From Caballeronia sp. TF1N1 (GTDB lineage: Bacteria; Pseudomonadota; Gammaproteobacteria; Burkholderiales; Burkholderiaceae): a stretch of 64,000 nt of DNA. The translations under genes were made by a program, and so were the position numbers. A model generated the notes under the pieces. It did not search any database, was not told the origin of the DNA, and was given only the letters and a program-made list of their open reading frames with translations. How positions within the stretch are numbered: position 1 is the first letter of the stretch; every line of letters starts with the position of its first letter. The DNA lies in contig NZ_CP084626.1 in assembly GCF_022878925.1 (NCBI RefSeq), forward strand, positions 930,001 to 994,000, given 5' to 3'. Of the stretch, positions 24,699 through 34,976 are shown piece by piece.

Positions 24699-25895
24699 TC
24701 AGACGCTCGCGCGCAGCAGTGCGCCGAGCCTGGCGACGCCTTCGTCGATCTTCGCGGGCGGCACCGTCACGAACGAAAGACGCAGCGTGTTGTGCTCGGC
24801 GTCGTTGGCGAAGAACGGACCGCCCGGCACGAACGCCACGTTCTCCGCGATGGACTGTTCGAGCAGCTTCATCGAATCGATATGCTTCGGCAGCTTCACC
24901 CACACGAACATGCCGCCTTCGGGCCGGTTCCATTCGACACCGGCGGGCATGTGACGTTCGAGCGCGTCGAGCATGGCCTGACACTGGTCGCGATACAGCG
25001 CGCGGATGGTCGGCACATGTCGATCGAGAAAGCCGTCCTTGATGACTTCATGAACGATACGTTGCGTGAGACTCGGCGTATGCAGATCGGTTGCCTGCTT
25101 GGCCTGCACCAGTTTGAAGTGCAGCTCCTCGGGCGCGATGATGTAGCCCACACGCAGACCCGGCGCCAGCACTTTCGAGAACGAGCCCAGATGGACGATG
25201 TGATCGGGCGCCATCGAGAGCAGCGTGGGCAGCGGAGCGCCGGCGTAATCGAGCGCGCCGTAGGGGTCGTCCTCGATGATCGGAAACGCGGCGCTTTGCG
25301 CGAACGCGGCGAGCGCGCGGCGGCGTTCCAGCGGCAGACGGCGACCCGTCGGATTCTGGAAATTCGGCTGTGCGTAGAGCAGGCGTGCATCGGCGGTGAG
25401 CGCGGCGCTCAGTCCTTCGGGGATGAGGCCGGCTTCGTCCGTCGGCATCTGCACGTAATGCGGCTCGAACATCGAAAAGGACTGCAGCGCGCCGAGATAA
25501 GTCGGCGTTTCGACGAGCACGCGGCTGCCGGGATCGACGAGCGTCTTGCCGAGCAGATCGAGCGCTTGCTGCGAGCCCGTTGTGATGAGCACCTGCGTCG
25601 GACGAATGGTCACGCCGTCTTTCGAATAACGCGCCGCGATCCATTCGCGCAGCGGCATGTAGCCTTCGGTCGCGCTGTACTGAAGCGCGGCGGCGGGCTG
25701 ATCGCGCAAGATGCGTTCGGACGCGACGCGCATTTCCTCGACGGGAAACGTCTGCGGCGAGGGCAGGCCGCCCGCGAAGGAGATGACTTCGGGCCGCTCC
25801 GTGACTTTGAGGATTTCACGAATCGCCGAGCTGGTGAGCTTGCGGGCGCGTTCGGAAAGTTGCCACGGCGTGGCGCGCAGATCGGCTTGATTCAT
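24699..25895 (-). CDS. PLP-dependent aminotransferase (2-aminoadipate transaminase-like)
   Basis: A 398-residue fold-type I aminotransferase without a GntR domain. Landmarks: EVISFAGGLPSPQTFPVEEM, ALQYSATEGYMPLREWIAARY, VLITTGSQQALDLLGKTLVD, NFQNPTGRRLPLERR (Asn and Tyr around PLP), IIEDDPYGALDY and the Schiff-base lysine K241 in HLGSFSKVLAPGLRVGY. This matches the LysN/ARO8-like subgroup that acts on 2-aminoadipate, aromatic or branched amino acids; the exact substrate is not determinable. The start MNQADLRATPWQLS is where family homology begins. A RidA gene follows 54 bases downstream. Confidence 0.9.
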   Translation of the reverse strand: MNQADLRATPWQLSERARKLTSSAIREILKVTERPEVISFAGGLPSPQTFPVEEMRVASERILRDQPAAALQYSATEGYMPLREWIAARYSKDGVTIRPTQVLITTGSQQALDLLGKTLVDPGSRVLVETPTYLGALQSFSMFEPHYVQMPTDEAGLIPEGLSAALTADARLLYAQPNFQNPTGRRLPLERRRALAAFAQSAAFPIIEDDPYGALDYAGAPLPTLLSMAPDHIVHLGSFSKVLAPGLRVGYIIAPEELHFKLVQAKQATDLHTPSLTQRIVHEVIKDGFLDRHVPTIRALYRDQCQAMLDALERHMPAGVEWNRPEGGMFVWVKLPKHIDSMKLLEQSIAENVAFVPGGPFFANDAEHNTLRLSFVTVPPAKIDEGVARLGALLRASV

Positions 25896-26041
25896 GGAAT
25901 GTCTCGCTTGGGGTTTCCGGGGTTGACTACAACTGGCTGAAGCTGATCCTGAATCCGGCGGCAAAGTGCACGGCCGCCTGAAATGTCGATTATCGCCCAA
26001 GCGAACTTGCGTGCACGGTCTCGGGCTTTCGGCCTGGGTGC

Positions 26042-26968
26042 TTATCTTGCGCTGTTCGGGCTTGCCGCCGCAACCGGCAGCGGCGCCGCGCGCACCGCCG
26101 TCTTGCGCCCGAGCACGACTGTCACGATGACGGCGGTCGCGTAGAGCCACGTCGTCGCGCTTACCTGTTCGCCGAAGAAGAGCGCGGAGAATGCCATCGT
26201 GAAGAAAATCTGCAGCAATTGCACTTGTCCGACACGCGCGATGCCGCCCATCGCGAGGCCCGCGTACCACGCGAAGAAGCCGATGAACTGCGAGAAGAGC
26301 GTCACGTAACCGAACGCGAGCCACGTGCGTAAAGCGAGCGGCTCGGGATGAGCCGCGTGATGCGCCCACGCGAGCCAGCCGACCGGCAGCACGAGGAAGG
26401 GCGCCGATAGCACGAGCGCCCAGCAGATCACCTGCCATCCGCCCATCTGTCTGGCGAGCCGCGCGCCTTCCGCATAGCCGAGCGCGCCGATGCCGACCGC
26501 GACGAGCATCAGAAGGTCGCCTGCCTGCACGCCGCCGCCGCCCGTCTGCAAGGCGAACGCGATGACGATCGCGCTGCCCGCGATAGCGCTCACCCAGAAG
26601 AGTTTCGATGGCCGCTCGTGCGAGAGCCACGCGGCGTAGATCGCGACGCACAGCGGCTGCAAGCCATTGACCACGGCGCCGTGCGACGCAGGGACGGTTT
26701 TCATCGCCCAGGCGGAAAACACCGGAAACGCGACGATCACGCCAAGAGACACGACCGCGAGGCTCTTGATCTGCGGCCAGGACGGCCGCTTTTCGCGGCA
26801 CCATGCAAGCAGCAAGGCGGCGGGCAGCGCGGCGACGAGCGCGCGCCCGAGCCCGTTCAGAAGCGGATGCACTTCCTGCACGACGATGCGCGTCATCGGC
26901 AGCGTGAGGCTGAAGATGACGACGCCGATCAGGCCGAGCAACATGCCTTCGGTTTCGCGGGTTCTCAT
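26042..26968 (-). CDS. DMT-superfamily (EamA) transporter
   Basis: A 308-residue protein with ten predicted membrane helices in two EamA repeats; repeat 1 starts MLLGLIGVVIFSLTLPMTRI and repeat 2 around DLLMLVAVGIGALGYAEGA. EamA proteins export amino acids or metabolites. It is upstream of and co-directional with the aminotransferase gene, with a 146-base gap, so co-transcription is possible but not certain. An AAAGGAG sequence lies 10 bases before the ATG. Substrate unknown. Confidence 0.88.
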   Translation of the reverse strand: MRTRETEGMLLGLIGVVIFSLTLPMTRIVVQEVHPLLNGLGRALVAALPAALLLAWCREKRPSWPQIKSLAVVSLGVIVAFPVFSAWAMKTVPASHGAVVNGLQPLCVAIYAAWLSHERPSKLFWVSAIAGSAIVIAFALQTGGGGVQAGDLLMLVAVGIGALGYAEGARLARQMGGWQVICWALVLSAPFLVLPVGWLAWAHHAAHPEPLALRTWLAFGYVTLFSQFIGFFAWYAGLAMGGIARVGQVQLLQIFFTMAFSALFFGEQVSATTWLYATAVIVTVVLGRKTAVRAAPLPVAAASPNSAR

Positions 26969-27009
26969 CGTTCCATGTCTCCTTTGGGGCGGGCTCTTGG
27001 GCTCGCTGG

Positions 27010-27939
27010 TTAGTCGTCGTTGTCTTTGTCGTTGTCTTTGTCGTCGGTCGGTGCGGCTTCGGCTTTGACTTGCTCATTCGTCTCGGCTTGCAGTTCGCGC
27101 GGATCGCTTTGCATGCTGGATGCACCGCCTTCTTCGGCAGACGAATCGCCATCCGCCGCAACCGCCGCAGCCTTGTCCCGCACACGCCTTCGCTTGCCTG
27201 CCGCCTGCCGCGCCTGCTCGTTCGCAAGCCGCGCCGCCTCCACCGATTCCGCCGATTCGCCGAGCGTCACCATCGAGCCATCTGGCAGCTCGAAACGCGC
27301 GACGAGAGCGGGCGCGCCACGCGTTGGCTCGACTTGCATCAGATGCGCCGCGCCGAGCCATTCGAGCTGTTGCGCCACCGCATCCGCGTTCGGATGAAAC
27401 CCCGTGAGCGATGCCAGCGCAATGCCCGTTTGCGGCAACGTATCGCTCGGATGACGCGGCGTATCCCATTGGATCAGCGCGGGCAACACGCCATCGCCCG
27501 CGCCTTGCCACGCGGGGAACGCGCCGTCGTCCGGCACCGTCAGCCCCCACGTATTGCCGGAGCGCGACATTGCCACCACGGGCGCGATGCGTTCCGGATA
27601 CTGCTCCTGCCAGCGCACGAGCGACTTCGGCCGATCCACACGAAGCACCCAGTGCACGAGCTGCGGACCGTCTTCGAGGCGACGCTGCAATGCCGGGTCG
27701 TCGAGCGCGAAGAGGCGCGGGCGCGATGTGGCGGGCGAAGGCGCGTCCGGATCGATTGCGATCACTTCGATATAAGCGCCGCCCCACAGGCTCAAGAGCC
27801 GGTTGTGAGTGCGCATGAGCGGATGCGCGCCACCGGGCGCGGTCTCCACGCCGAACTTCGCGGCGATAAATGGCGCGCCCTCGGCAAGCGTGCGCGCGGC
27901 GATCACGAGATGGTCGAGTTTCAGCGGATGAGCGGTCAT
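27010..27939 (-). CDS. VOC-family protein (glyoxalase-like domain)
   Basis: A 309-residue protein. The N-terminal 240 residues are a glyoxalase-like VOC domain: LKLDHLVIAARTLAEGAPFI, GAHPLMRTHNRLLSLWGGAY with IEVIAIDPDAP, and TGFHPNADAVAQQLEWLG. The first histidine (LDHLV) and the glutamate in YIEVIA are candidate metal ligands. The C-terminal 70 residues are a charged, disordered tail ending DKDNDKDNDD. The start at MTAHPLKLDHL is preferred because an in-frame extension to 28128 crosses the divergent promoter region and lacks homology. It is divergently transcribed from a MocR-type regulator, which may control it. Confidence 0.82.
   Translation of the reverse strand: MTAHPLKLDHLVIAARTLAEGAPFIAAKFGVETAPGGAHPLMRTHNRLLSLWGGAYIEVIAIDPDAPSPATSRPRLFALDDPALQRRLEDGPQLVHWVLRVDRPKSLVRWQEQYPERIAPVVAMSRSGNTWGLTVPDDGAFPAWQGAGDGVLPALIQWDTPRHPSDTLPQTGIALASLTGFHPNADAVAQQLEWLGAAHLMQVEPTRGAPALVARFELPDGSMVTLGESAESVEAARLANEQARQAAGKRRRVRDKAAAVAADGDSSAEEGGASSMQSDPRELQAETNEQVKAEAAPTDDKDNDKDNDD
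27012..27041 (+). repeat. 12-bp tandem repeat encoding the VOC protein tail
   Basis: The unit tcgttgtctttg occurs twice plus a partial third copy and encodes the repeated Asp-Lys-Asp-Asn at the protein's C-terminus. It probably arose by slippage. Confidence 0.8.
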
Positions 27940-28079
27940 GGCACAAGCCCGAAGCGTCAATACAGGGGCCGATAGCATAACCGCTCGCCCGCGCCGCCCG
28001 AAGCGCACGGTTAGGAAAGGATGCGCCATCCAGTGCAGCCCGAATGCAGAATGTAGCTGCTGCCACCAGAACAGTAACG

Positions 28080-28108
28080 GTACAATCGGCGGAATACTGT
28101 TCTGTACA
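28080..28108 (+). promoter_or_regulatory. Putative MocR operator (direct repeat)
   Basis: GTACA occurs at 28080-28084 and again at 28104-28108, same orientation, 24 bases apart, between the divergent VOC and MocR genes. The second copy lies within CTGTTCTGTACAGTTT, itself partly palindromic. MocR-type regulators often bind direct repeats about two helical turns apart near their own promoter. Assignment is inference. Confidence 0.4.
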
Positions 28109-28163
28109 GTTTCGAGCATTTTGAACACTTCGCCTGAACCGCATATCCGCCACGGAGGCCCGC

Positions 28164-29603
28164 ATGTCCGTCCCGCTCGATCAGATTCCCGCTCCGCACG
28201 ACGCCGCGCAGCTAACGCTCGTCGATCAGCTCGTGCAGTGGGGACGCCGCCGCATCGACGAACGGGTGTTCCGGCCGGGGATGCGCATGCCGTCCATCCG
28301 CAAGCTGGCGGTCGATAAAGGCGTGTCGCGCTTCACCGTGGTCGAGGCTTATGAGCGGCTCGTCGCGCACGGCTATCTCGATTCGCGGCGCGGGTCGGGC
28401 TTCTACGTGCGCGACCGTATCGTGGCCGTCGCGAGCCCGGCGCCGGAGCAGGCGCCCGTGCAGAACGCGATCGACGTGGTCTGGCTTCTGCGCAACATGC
28501 TGCACAGTTCGAGCCCCGAGAAGGGGCCGGGGCTCGGCTATCTGCCGAACCGGTGGCTCGACGGCGAGCTCATCACCAACGCGCTGCGCTCGATGAGCCG
28601 GATGTCCGGCGCGCAGATGCTCGGCATGGGCACGCCGCATGGTTTTCTGCCGCTGCGGCTGCAGTTGCAGACGCGTCTCGCGGAACTGGAGATCGGCGCG
28701 ACCGAGCAGCAGATCGTGATGGTGTCGGGCATCACGCAGGCCATCGACCTGATTTCGCGCCTTTACGTCAAGCCGGGCGATGCGGTGATCGTCGGCGATC
28801 CCGCGTGGTTCCAGATGTTCGGCCGTTTCGCATCGCAGGGCGCGCGGCTCGTCGGCATGCCGTACACGCCGGATGGGCCCGATCTCGACGCGCTCGAATC
28901 GCTCGTCGCGACCTGGCGGCCGAAGATGCTGATCATCAACTCGGTGCTGCAGAACCCGACCGGCACGTCGCTCACGGCGGCGCAGGCGTTCCGCATCCTG
29001 CAACTCGCGCAGCAGTACGACTTCATGGTCATCGAGGACGATATTTACGGCGATCTGTGTGCGCCTTCGTATCCGGCAACGCGCCTTGCATCGCTCGATC
29101 AACTCAAGCGCGTGATCTTTCTCGGCAGCTTTTCGAAAACGCTCGCCGCGAATCTGCGCGTGGGTTATGTCGCGGCATCGGCGGAAGTGGCGAAGGCGCT
29201 CGCCGATCAGAAGATGCTCGTCGGCATGACGACGCCCGAACTCAACGAACGCGTGCTTTACAAGGTGTTGACCGAAGGGCATTACCGGCGGCACGTCGAA
29301 CGGCTGCGCGGGCGGCTCGACGCCGTGCGTGACAAGACCGCCCGCATGCTGGAAAAGACCGGTCTGAAGCTGTTCACGACGCCATCGGCCGGCATGTTTC
29401 TTTGGGCCGACACGGGTGTCGATTCGGAAAGTCTCGCGGCGGCGGGGCACGAAGCCGGCTTTTTATTGACGCCGGGCAGCCTGTTTTCGCCGAATCAGTC
29501 GCCGACTACGTGGATGCGCTTCAACATCGCCAACTGCGGCGATCCGGCGTTGCCGGAGTTGCTGGCGAGTCATCGGGAAAAGACGGCGCGGCGGGGTTCC
29601 TAG
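28164..29603 (+). CDS. MocR-family regulator (GntR HTH fused to aminotransferase domain)
   Basis: A 479-residue chimera. Residues 17-85 are a GntR winged helix (RMPSIRKLAVDKGVSRFTVV, AYERLVAHGYLDSRRGSGFY). From about 130 it is a fold-type I aminotransferase domain: IVMVSGITQAIDLISRLYV, VLQNPTGTSLTAAQAFRIL, VIEDDIYGDLC and PLP lysine K325 in FLGSFSKTLAANLRVGY. MocR proteins use PLP or its adducts as effector and usually regulate a divergent gene, here the VOC protein. A transport or amino-acid target elsewhere is equally possible. Confidence 0.9.
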   Translation: MSVPLDQIPAPHDAAQLTLVDQLVQWGRRRIDERVFRPGMRMPSIRKLAVDKGVSRFTVVEAYERLVAHGYLDSRRGSGFYVRDRIVAVASPAPEQAPVQNAIDVVWLLRNMLHSSSPEKGPGLGYLPNRWLDGELITNALRSMSRMSGAQMLGMGTPHGFLPLRLQLQTRLAELEIGATEQQIVMVSGITQAIDLISRLYVKPGDAVIVGDPAWFQMFGRFASQGARLVGMPYTPDGPDLDALESLVATWRPKMLIINSVLQNPTGTSLTAAQAFRILQLAQQYDFMVIEDDIYGDLCAPSYPATRLASLDQLKRVIFLGSFSKTLAANLRVGYVAASAEVAKALADQKMLVGMTTPELNERVLYKVLTEGHYRRHVERLRGRLDAVRDKTARMLEKTGLKLFTTPSAGMFLWADTGVDSESLAAAGHEAGFLLTPGSLFSPNQSPTTWMRFNIANCGDPALPELLASHREKTARRGS

Positions 29604-29656
29604 GCGAGCGGCTTGGCTGAATGGTGTCGTGGAAAACCGCGCACCCCAGCGGCACG

Positions 29657-30229
29657 TCAACTCTCCCGACGCCGCCGTTTCCGAAGACGCGGCAAATGCC
29701 GCCGGTCCGATGGCGCATTCAAAAACCCCGCCAGCACGTGTTCGAAGAGCGCAAGCGCACCCGGCATCAACCGATACCGATGCTCATAGAGCCGCGCCTG
29801 TCCGCCGCAAAACTTAAGCGCGTAATAGTCGGCAAGCAGGTTGCCTTGCGCTTCCATGTTGTAGTCCGCGAGACCTTTGTCGGCCGCAAGCGCATAGCGA
29901 TAAGGCAGACCGATACGAATCGCCCCGCGCAGCCTCACCCAATAGCCGAGCTGGAACTGCCACACATGCGTCATCTCGTGGATGAACCACATGCGCTCAC
30001 CGAGGTCGCAGGCGGAGAAGTCGTGCTGGTAGCATGCGCGTGGAAAATAGAGGTTGCCGTTCGGCGCCATCGCGGTGTGTCGCGGTTGCAGTCCGAACGG
30101 CAGATAGCCGCGAGCGTGAACGCGGACCGTCGAATAATCGATCGAAGCGCCGAACACGCACCGCGCCAGCGCGATCTCACCGGGCGTGAGCGGCCGTGCG
30201 CGTATCAAGGGCTTCGGCGTGTGAAACAT
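29657..30229 (-). CDS. HExxH zinc-metalloprotease-like protein of unknown function
   Basis: A 190-residue protein with a zincin-type motif HEMTH at residues 84-88, in MWFIHEMTHVWQFQ. YNMEAQGNLLADYYAL downstream may provide the third ligand, a glutamate. There is no signal peptide or membrane helix; the C-terminus is basic (RRHLPRLRKRRRRES). Proteins of this kind are sometimes annotated as Rhs/Vgr-related in Burkholderia, but no VgrG, Rhs or type VI gene lies nearby. It is convergent with the MocR gene. Peptidase activity is unproven. Confidence 0.7.
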   Translation of the reverse strand: MFHTPKPLIRARPLTPGEIALARCVFGASIDYSTVRVHARGYLPFGLQPRHTAMAPNGNLYFPRACYQHDFSACDLGERMWFIHEMTHVWQFQLGYWVRLRGAIRIGLPYRYALAADKGLADYNMEAQGNLLADYYALKFCGGQARLYEHRYRLMPGALALFEHVLAGFLNAPSDRRHLPRLRKRRRRES

Positions 30230-30282
30230 GGTCGGGCGATCGGTCGTGCTAAAGCGTCATCCTAACCGGCTTTTCACCGGCT

Positions 30283-30310
30283 CTTGAAATAGCCCGTCCC
30301 GCCCATATAT
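30283..30310 (+). promoter_or_regulatory. Sigma-32-type heat-shock promoter for htpG
   Basis: CTTGAAA at 30283-30289 and CCCATATAT at 30302-30310, with a 12-base spacer, match the RpoH consensus (CTTGAAA, CCCATnT) closely. It lies about 107 bases before the htpG ATG, in the right orientation. Confidence 0.75.
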
Positions 30311-30416
30311 CGGACGAATTCTGCGTGTGTTCGCGGCGCATGCCATGCAAGTGGCTTAAGATCGCACGCCGCGCATTCCGAACCGCATCTATAAAACTCA
30401 ACCAGAGGACCCGACC

Positions 30417-32321
<1,905 letters not shown>

Positions 32322-32349
32322 GGTCGAGGGTTGGTTGTTGAGGTGAAGG

Positions 32350-32383
32350 ACGCGCCGTTGGGGTTTCGACGGCGCGTTTTTTT
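32350..32383 (+). terminator. Intrinsic terminator of htpG
   Basis: ACGCGCCGT at 32350-32358 and ACGGCGCGT at 32369-32377 form a perfect 9-bp stem followed by seven T residues, 28 bases after the htpG stop. Confidence 0.9.
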
Positions 32384-32469
32384 GCGGCTACGACTTCTTG
32401 GCCCGCTCTGGCACGGAAGCGGACTAAAGCGTTGTCGTTAGCGCGCTTGAAGTCTCGACCTTTGGATGC

Positions 32470-32502
32470 GCGCTGCCGGAACGGACCGGCAGCGCGTATT
32501 TT
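32470..32502 (+). terminator. Second hairpin, plus-strand terminator between htpG and the small gene
   Basis: GCGCTGCCGG (32470-32479) and CCGGCAGCGC (32486-32495) form a perfect 10-bp stem with a 6-base loop, followed by GTATTTTT on the plus strand. It also sits directly after the stop of the minus-strand gene at 32502, but that side has no T-tract. Confidence 0.65.
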
Positions 32503-32753
32503 TACTTGCGCTCCTTGTTGGACTGGGCGAGCACGGAAGCAGCTAGCGTCTTCGTTTCCTTCGAATACTTCGCGCTTTTCAGCACTTCGCTTGCCTTGTG
32601 CTCCATCGCGCCGCTTGTTTGCTTCGCGCTATGGGCCTGTGATAGAGCCGACGCGGCAAGACTCTTTTTGATCTCCGATGCTTTCGGATCATGAAGCGTC
32701 TCGGATGCCAAATGCGCCACCTTGTTCGACGTCTGCTTTGTGTTTTTAGACAT
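32502..32753 (-). CDS. Small alpha-helical protein with internal duplication
   Basis: An 83-residue soluble, Ala/Ser/Lys-rich protein with no recognised domain, signal peptide or cysteine. It consists of two similar halves: HLASETLHDPKASEIKKSLA followed by ASALSQA, and HKASEVLKSAKYSKETKTLA followed by ASVLAQS. Heptad-like spacing suggests a helical hairpin or coiled coil. AAAGGA lies 8-9 bases before the ATG. Similar short proteins occur in Burkholderiaceae as conserved hypotheticals (recollection, not checked). It is transcribed toward htpG from a separate promoter region shared with ubiC. Confidence 0.75.
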   Translation of the reverse strand: MSKNTKQTSNKVAHLASETLHDPKASEIKKSLAASALSQAHSAKQTSGAMEHKASEVLKSAKYSKETKTLAASVLAQSNKERK

Positions 32754-32877
32754 TTAGATATCCTTTTATAAATGCGCTGATCGTGAAATCCACGGTCTGC
32801 AATTCAGTGTGCTGCGTTGCGCGCCGCCATTCCATACGATTTGTCCGAAGGGCAAGCACGGTTTTATAATCAACGCC

Positions 32878-33523
32878 ATGCTGACCTGCACCGATCCCGT
32901 CGACCGCCATTGGCGCAGCGCGCCGCTCGCATCGCTTACGAGGCATCAAAAAGACTGGCTCACACGCGGCGGCTCCCTGACCGCGCACTTGCGCGCTAGG
33001 ACAAGTCACTGTGGAAGTGACGCGCGAATGCGTCGCCGCGCCGTGGCTTGACGAATGGCAAGCGCTCGGCGTCACGCCGCGCACGCCGGTGTGGACGCGC
33101 GAAGTCGCGTTGAAGGTCGATGGCGTCGCAGTTGTAGTCGCGCACAGCATCGTCGCGCTGTCGCACAGCACGGGCATCTGGCAATCGATGCGCCGCCTGC
33201 GCACCCGCCCGCTCGCCGAACTTCTCTACAGCGACAGCAGCGTGTCCCGTTCCGTACTCGCAAGCCGCGTCGTCACCGCGCGGCATCCGCTGCATGCGCT
33301 GGCCTTGCGCGAAACGCCGCCCGGACATGCCCTGCACGCGCGCCGCTCGGTATTCCTGCGCCACGGCGCGCCGCTCATGGTCACCGAATGCATGCTCGAT
33401 GCGCTCTGGGCCCGGCTCGCGGAATCGGCGAGACCGCGGGGTGTTCATCATCGTGAGCATGCGCGGGCGTTCGAGCACCTGAGTTCGCATGCGAAGCGCG
33501 TCGCGGACGAGAAAGCCCGATGA
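32878..33523 (+). pseudogene. ubiC: Chorismate lyase with a frameshift near its N-terminus
   Basis: UbiC turns chorismate into 4-hydroxybenzoate, the first step of ubiquinone synthesis. The sequence is split over two frames. Frame 1 from the ATG at 32878 gives [19 protein letters not shown] and [14 protein letters not shown], typical UbiC N-terminal sequence. Near 32996-33000 homology moves to another frame, which gives [34 protein letters not shown]-like [11 protein letters not shown] and [19 protein letters not shown]. The active-site Arg (WTRE) and Glu (VTE) are present. A missing dinucleotide in the run ttgcgcgctagg would explain it: an extra GC or CG gives LRALGQVTV. It is either a real mutation or a sequence error. 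The only uninterrupted alternative is a GTG start at 33011, which would lack about 45 residues. The 3' end overlaps the next gene by 4 bases. Confidence 0.8.
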
Positions 33524-34002
33524 CGCTGACCGGATTCGCGCCCGTGGCCGACCGCGCCACGCATACGCTGATTCTCGGCAGCTTTCCGGGCGTCGCATCG
33601 CTGACGGCGACGCAGTACTACGCGCATCCGCGCAATCAATTCTGGCGGCTCGTGGGCGCGGTGATCGGCGAACCGCTGCATGAATTCAGCTACGAGGAAC
33701 GTCTGCAACGCCTGCTCGTTCATCGGATCGGCTTATGGGACGTGCTCGCCGCATGCGAGCGCCAGGGCAGCCTCGACAGCGCAATCCGCAACGCCGCCGC
33801 AAACGACTTCGACGCATTTCACACGCGCTTTCCCGCGCTCGGGAAAGTCTGCTTCAACGGCAAGACTTCGGGCCGCTTCGAAGCGCAGGCGAGCGCCGCG
33901 GGTTACGCGACGCTCGTGCTGCCTTCGTCGAGCGCGGCCAATGCTATGCTCTCGTTCGACCAAAAACTGCGCGTCTGGCGCGACATTCTCAGCACACAAT
34001 GA
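33520..34002 (+). CDS. DNA-deoxyinosine glycosylase (uracil-DNA glycosylase superfamily)
   Basis: A 160-residue UDG-superfamily enzyme. Motif 1 is [20 protein letters not shown] with [11 protein letters not shown], the pattern of the family 6 / Mug-like hypoxanthine DNA glycosylases. [20 protein letters not shown] and [11 protein letters not shown] follow, and the last motif is LPSSSAAN. It removes deaminated bases (hypoxanthine) from DNA. It overlaps ubiC upstream and the next gene downstream by 4 bases each, so the three are likely co-transcribed. Confidence 0.88.
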   Translation: MTLTGFAPVADRATHTLILGSFPGVASLTATQYYAHPRNQFWRLVGAVIGEPLHEFSYEERLQRLLVHRIGLWDVLAACERQGSLDSAIRNAAANDFDAFHTRFPALGKVCFNGKTSGRFEAQASAAGYATLVLPSSSAANAMLSFDQKLRVWRDILSTQ

Positions 34003-34901
34003 AGAATCTGATCAAGCGCGCATCCGCCGAAGCACGCGCGTTCGGCCGCAACAAGGACGCGGCGAAACAGGACCGCCGCCGCATCAAGGGCGATGACGAC
34101 GATCTCGCCAACGCGCCGCGCATCGACGCGCCGCGTAAGCCGCGCTTCGCGCCCGTGACGTTCTCGGAAGAGGGCGGCGTGCGTTATCTGCACTTCGGCA
34201 CTGAATGGATCCAGGGCGCGATGCGCATCAAAAAGCCCGATCACCTCGAACTCGAATACGCGCAGCAGATGATGGCGTGGCTGCTTTTCATCGAGACGCC
34301 GGCGCGCATCGTGCAACTCGGGCTCGGCTCGGCCGCGCTCACCAAGTTCTGCTATCGCTTCCTGAAACGCGCGCAAGTCGAAGCGGTCGAGTTGAATCCG
34401 GCGGTCGTGATCGCCGCGCGCGCCATGTTCGAGCTTCCGTACGACGACGCGCGCCTCACCGTCACCGAACGCGACGCGTGGGAGTTCGTCAACGACCGCG
34501 CGAACCACGGCACCATCGGTGCGCTGCAGATCGATATCTACGACGCCAGCGCGCGCGGTCCCGTGCTCGACAGCGTGTCGTTCTATCGCGCGTGCCGGGC
34601 GTGTCTCACGCCGGATGCGGGCGTCGTCACGATCAACCTGTTCGGCGATCACCCGAGCTTCGTGCGCAACATGCGGCATCTGAACGAGGCATTCGCCCAT
34701 CGCGTGATCGCGCTGCCGGAAGTACACGACGGCAACCGTATTGCGCTCGCCTTCGCCGGTCCCACGCTCGACGTGCCGTTCGCCGCGCTCGAAGCCCGCG
34801 CCAGGCTGATCGAAGCGCAACTCGGCCTGCCCGCGCGCAAGTGGGTAAAAGGCCTGGCCGAAATCGCGAAGCTGCCGATGACCGGTTCGTTCACCATCTG
34901 A
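33999..34901 (+). CDS. Spermidine synthase-like protein
   Basis: A 300-residue cytosolic protein with the spermidine synthase/methyltransferase fold. ARIVQLGLGSAALTKFCYRF is the nucleotide-binding motif (LGLGxAALT rather than GGGxG), VEAVELNPAVVIAARAMFEL the acidic motif and IGALQIDIYDASARGP the DxxD-like active-site region. Family members are annotated as spermidine synthase or spermine/spermidine synthase, but substrate specificity is unclear. A basic 45-residue N-terminal extension (KRASAEARAFGRNKDAAK) precedes the fold. The ATG overlaps the glycosylase stop by 4 bases. This is the second spermidine-synthase-like gene in the window. Confidence 0.85.
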   Translation: MKNLIKRASAEARAFGRNKDAAKQDRRRIKGDDDDLANAPRIDAPRKPRFAPVTFSEEGGVRYLHFGTEWIQGAMRIKKPDHLELEYAQQMMAWLLFIETPARIVQLGLGSAALTKFCYRFLKRAQVEAVELNPAVVIAARAMFELPYDDARLTVTERDAWEFVNDRANHGTIGALQIDIYDASARGPVLDSVSFYRACRACLTPDAGVVTINLFGDHPSFVRNMRHLNEAFAHRVIALPEVHDGNRIALAFAGPTLDVPFAALEARARLIEAQLGLPARKWVKGLAEIAKLPMTGSFTI

Positions 34902-34976
34902 TCCTCGGATCCGCTCCAGCCAATCCAGCCAATCCAGGCAGGCCATCCCGGCGATTTTTACGATCTCATTTCTTAT

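Noticed and set aside
24699..27227. Continuous 842-codon frame spanning aminotransferase and transporter
   Set aside because: The N-terminal half is an out-of-frame reading of the EamA gene; real homology starts at 25895.
34917..34945. Short tandem repeat ccagccaat
   Set aside because: Only two copies in an intergenic gap; too short to interpret.
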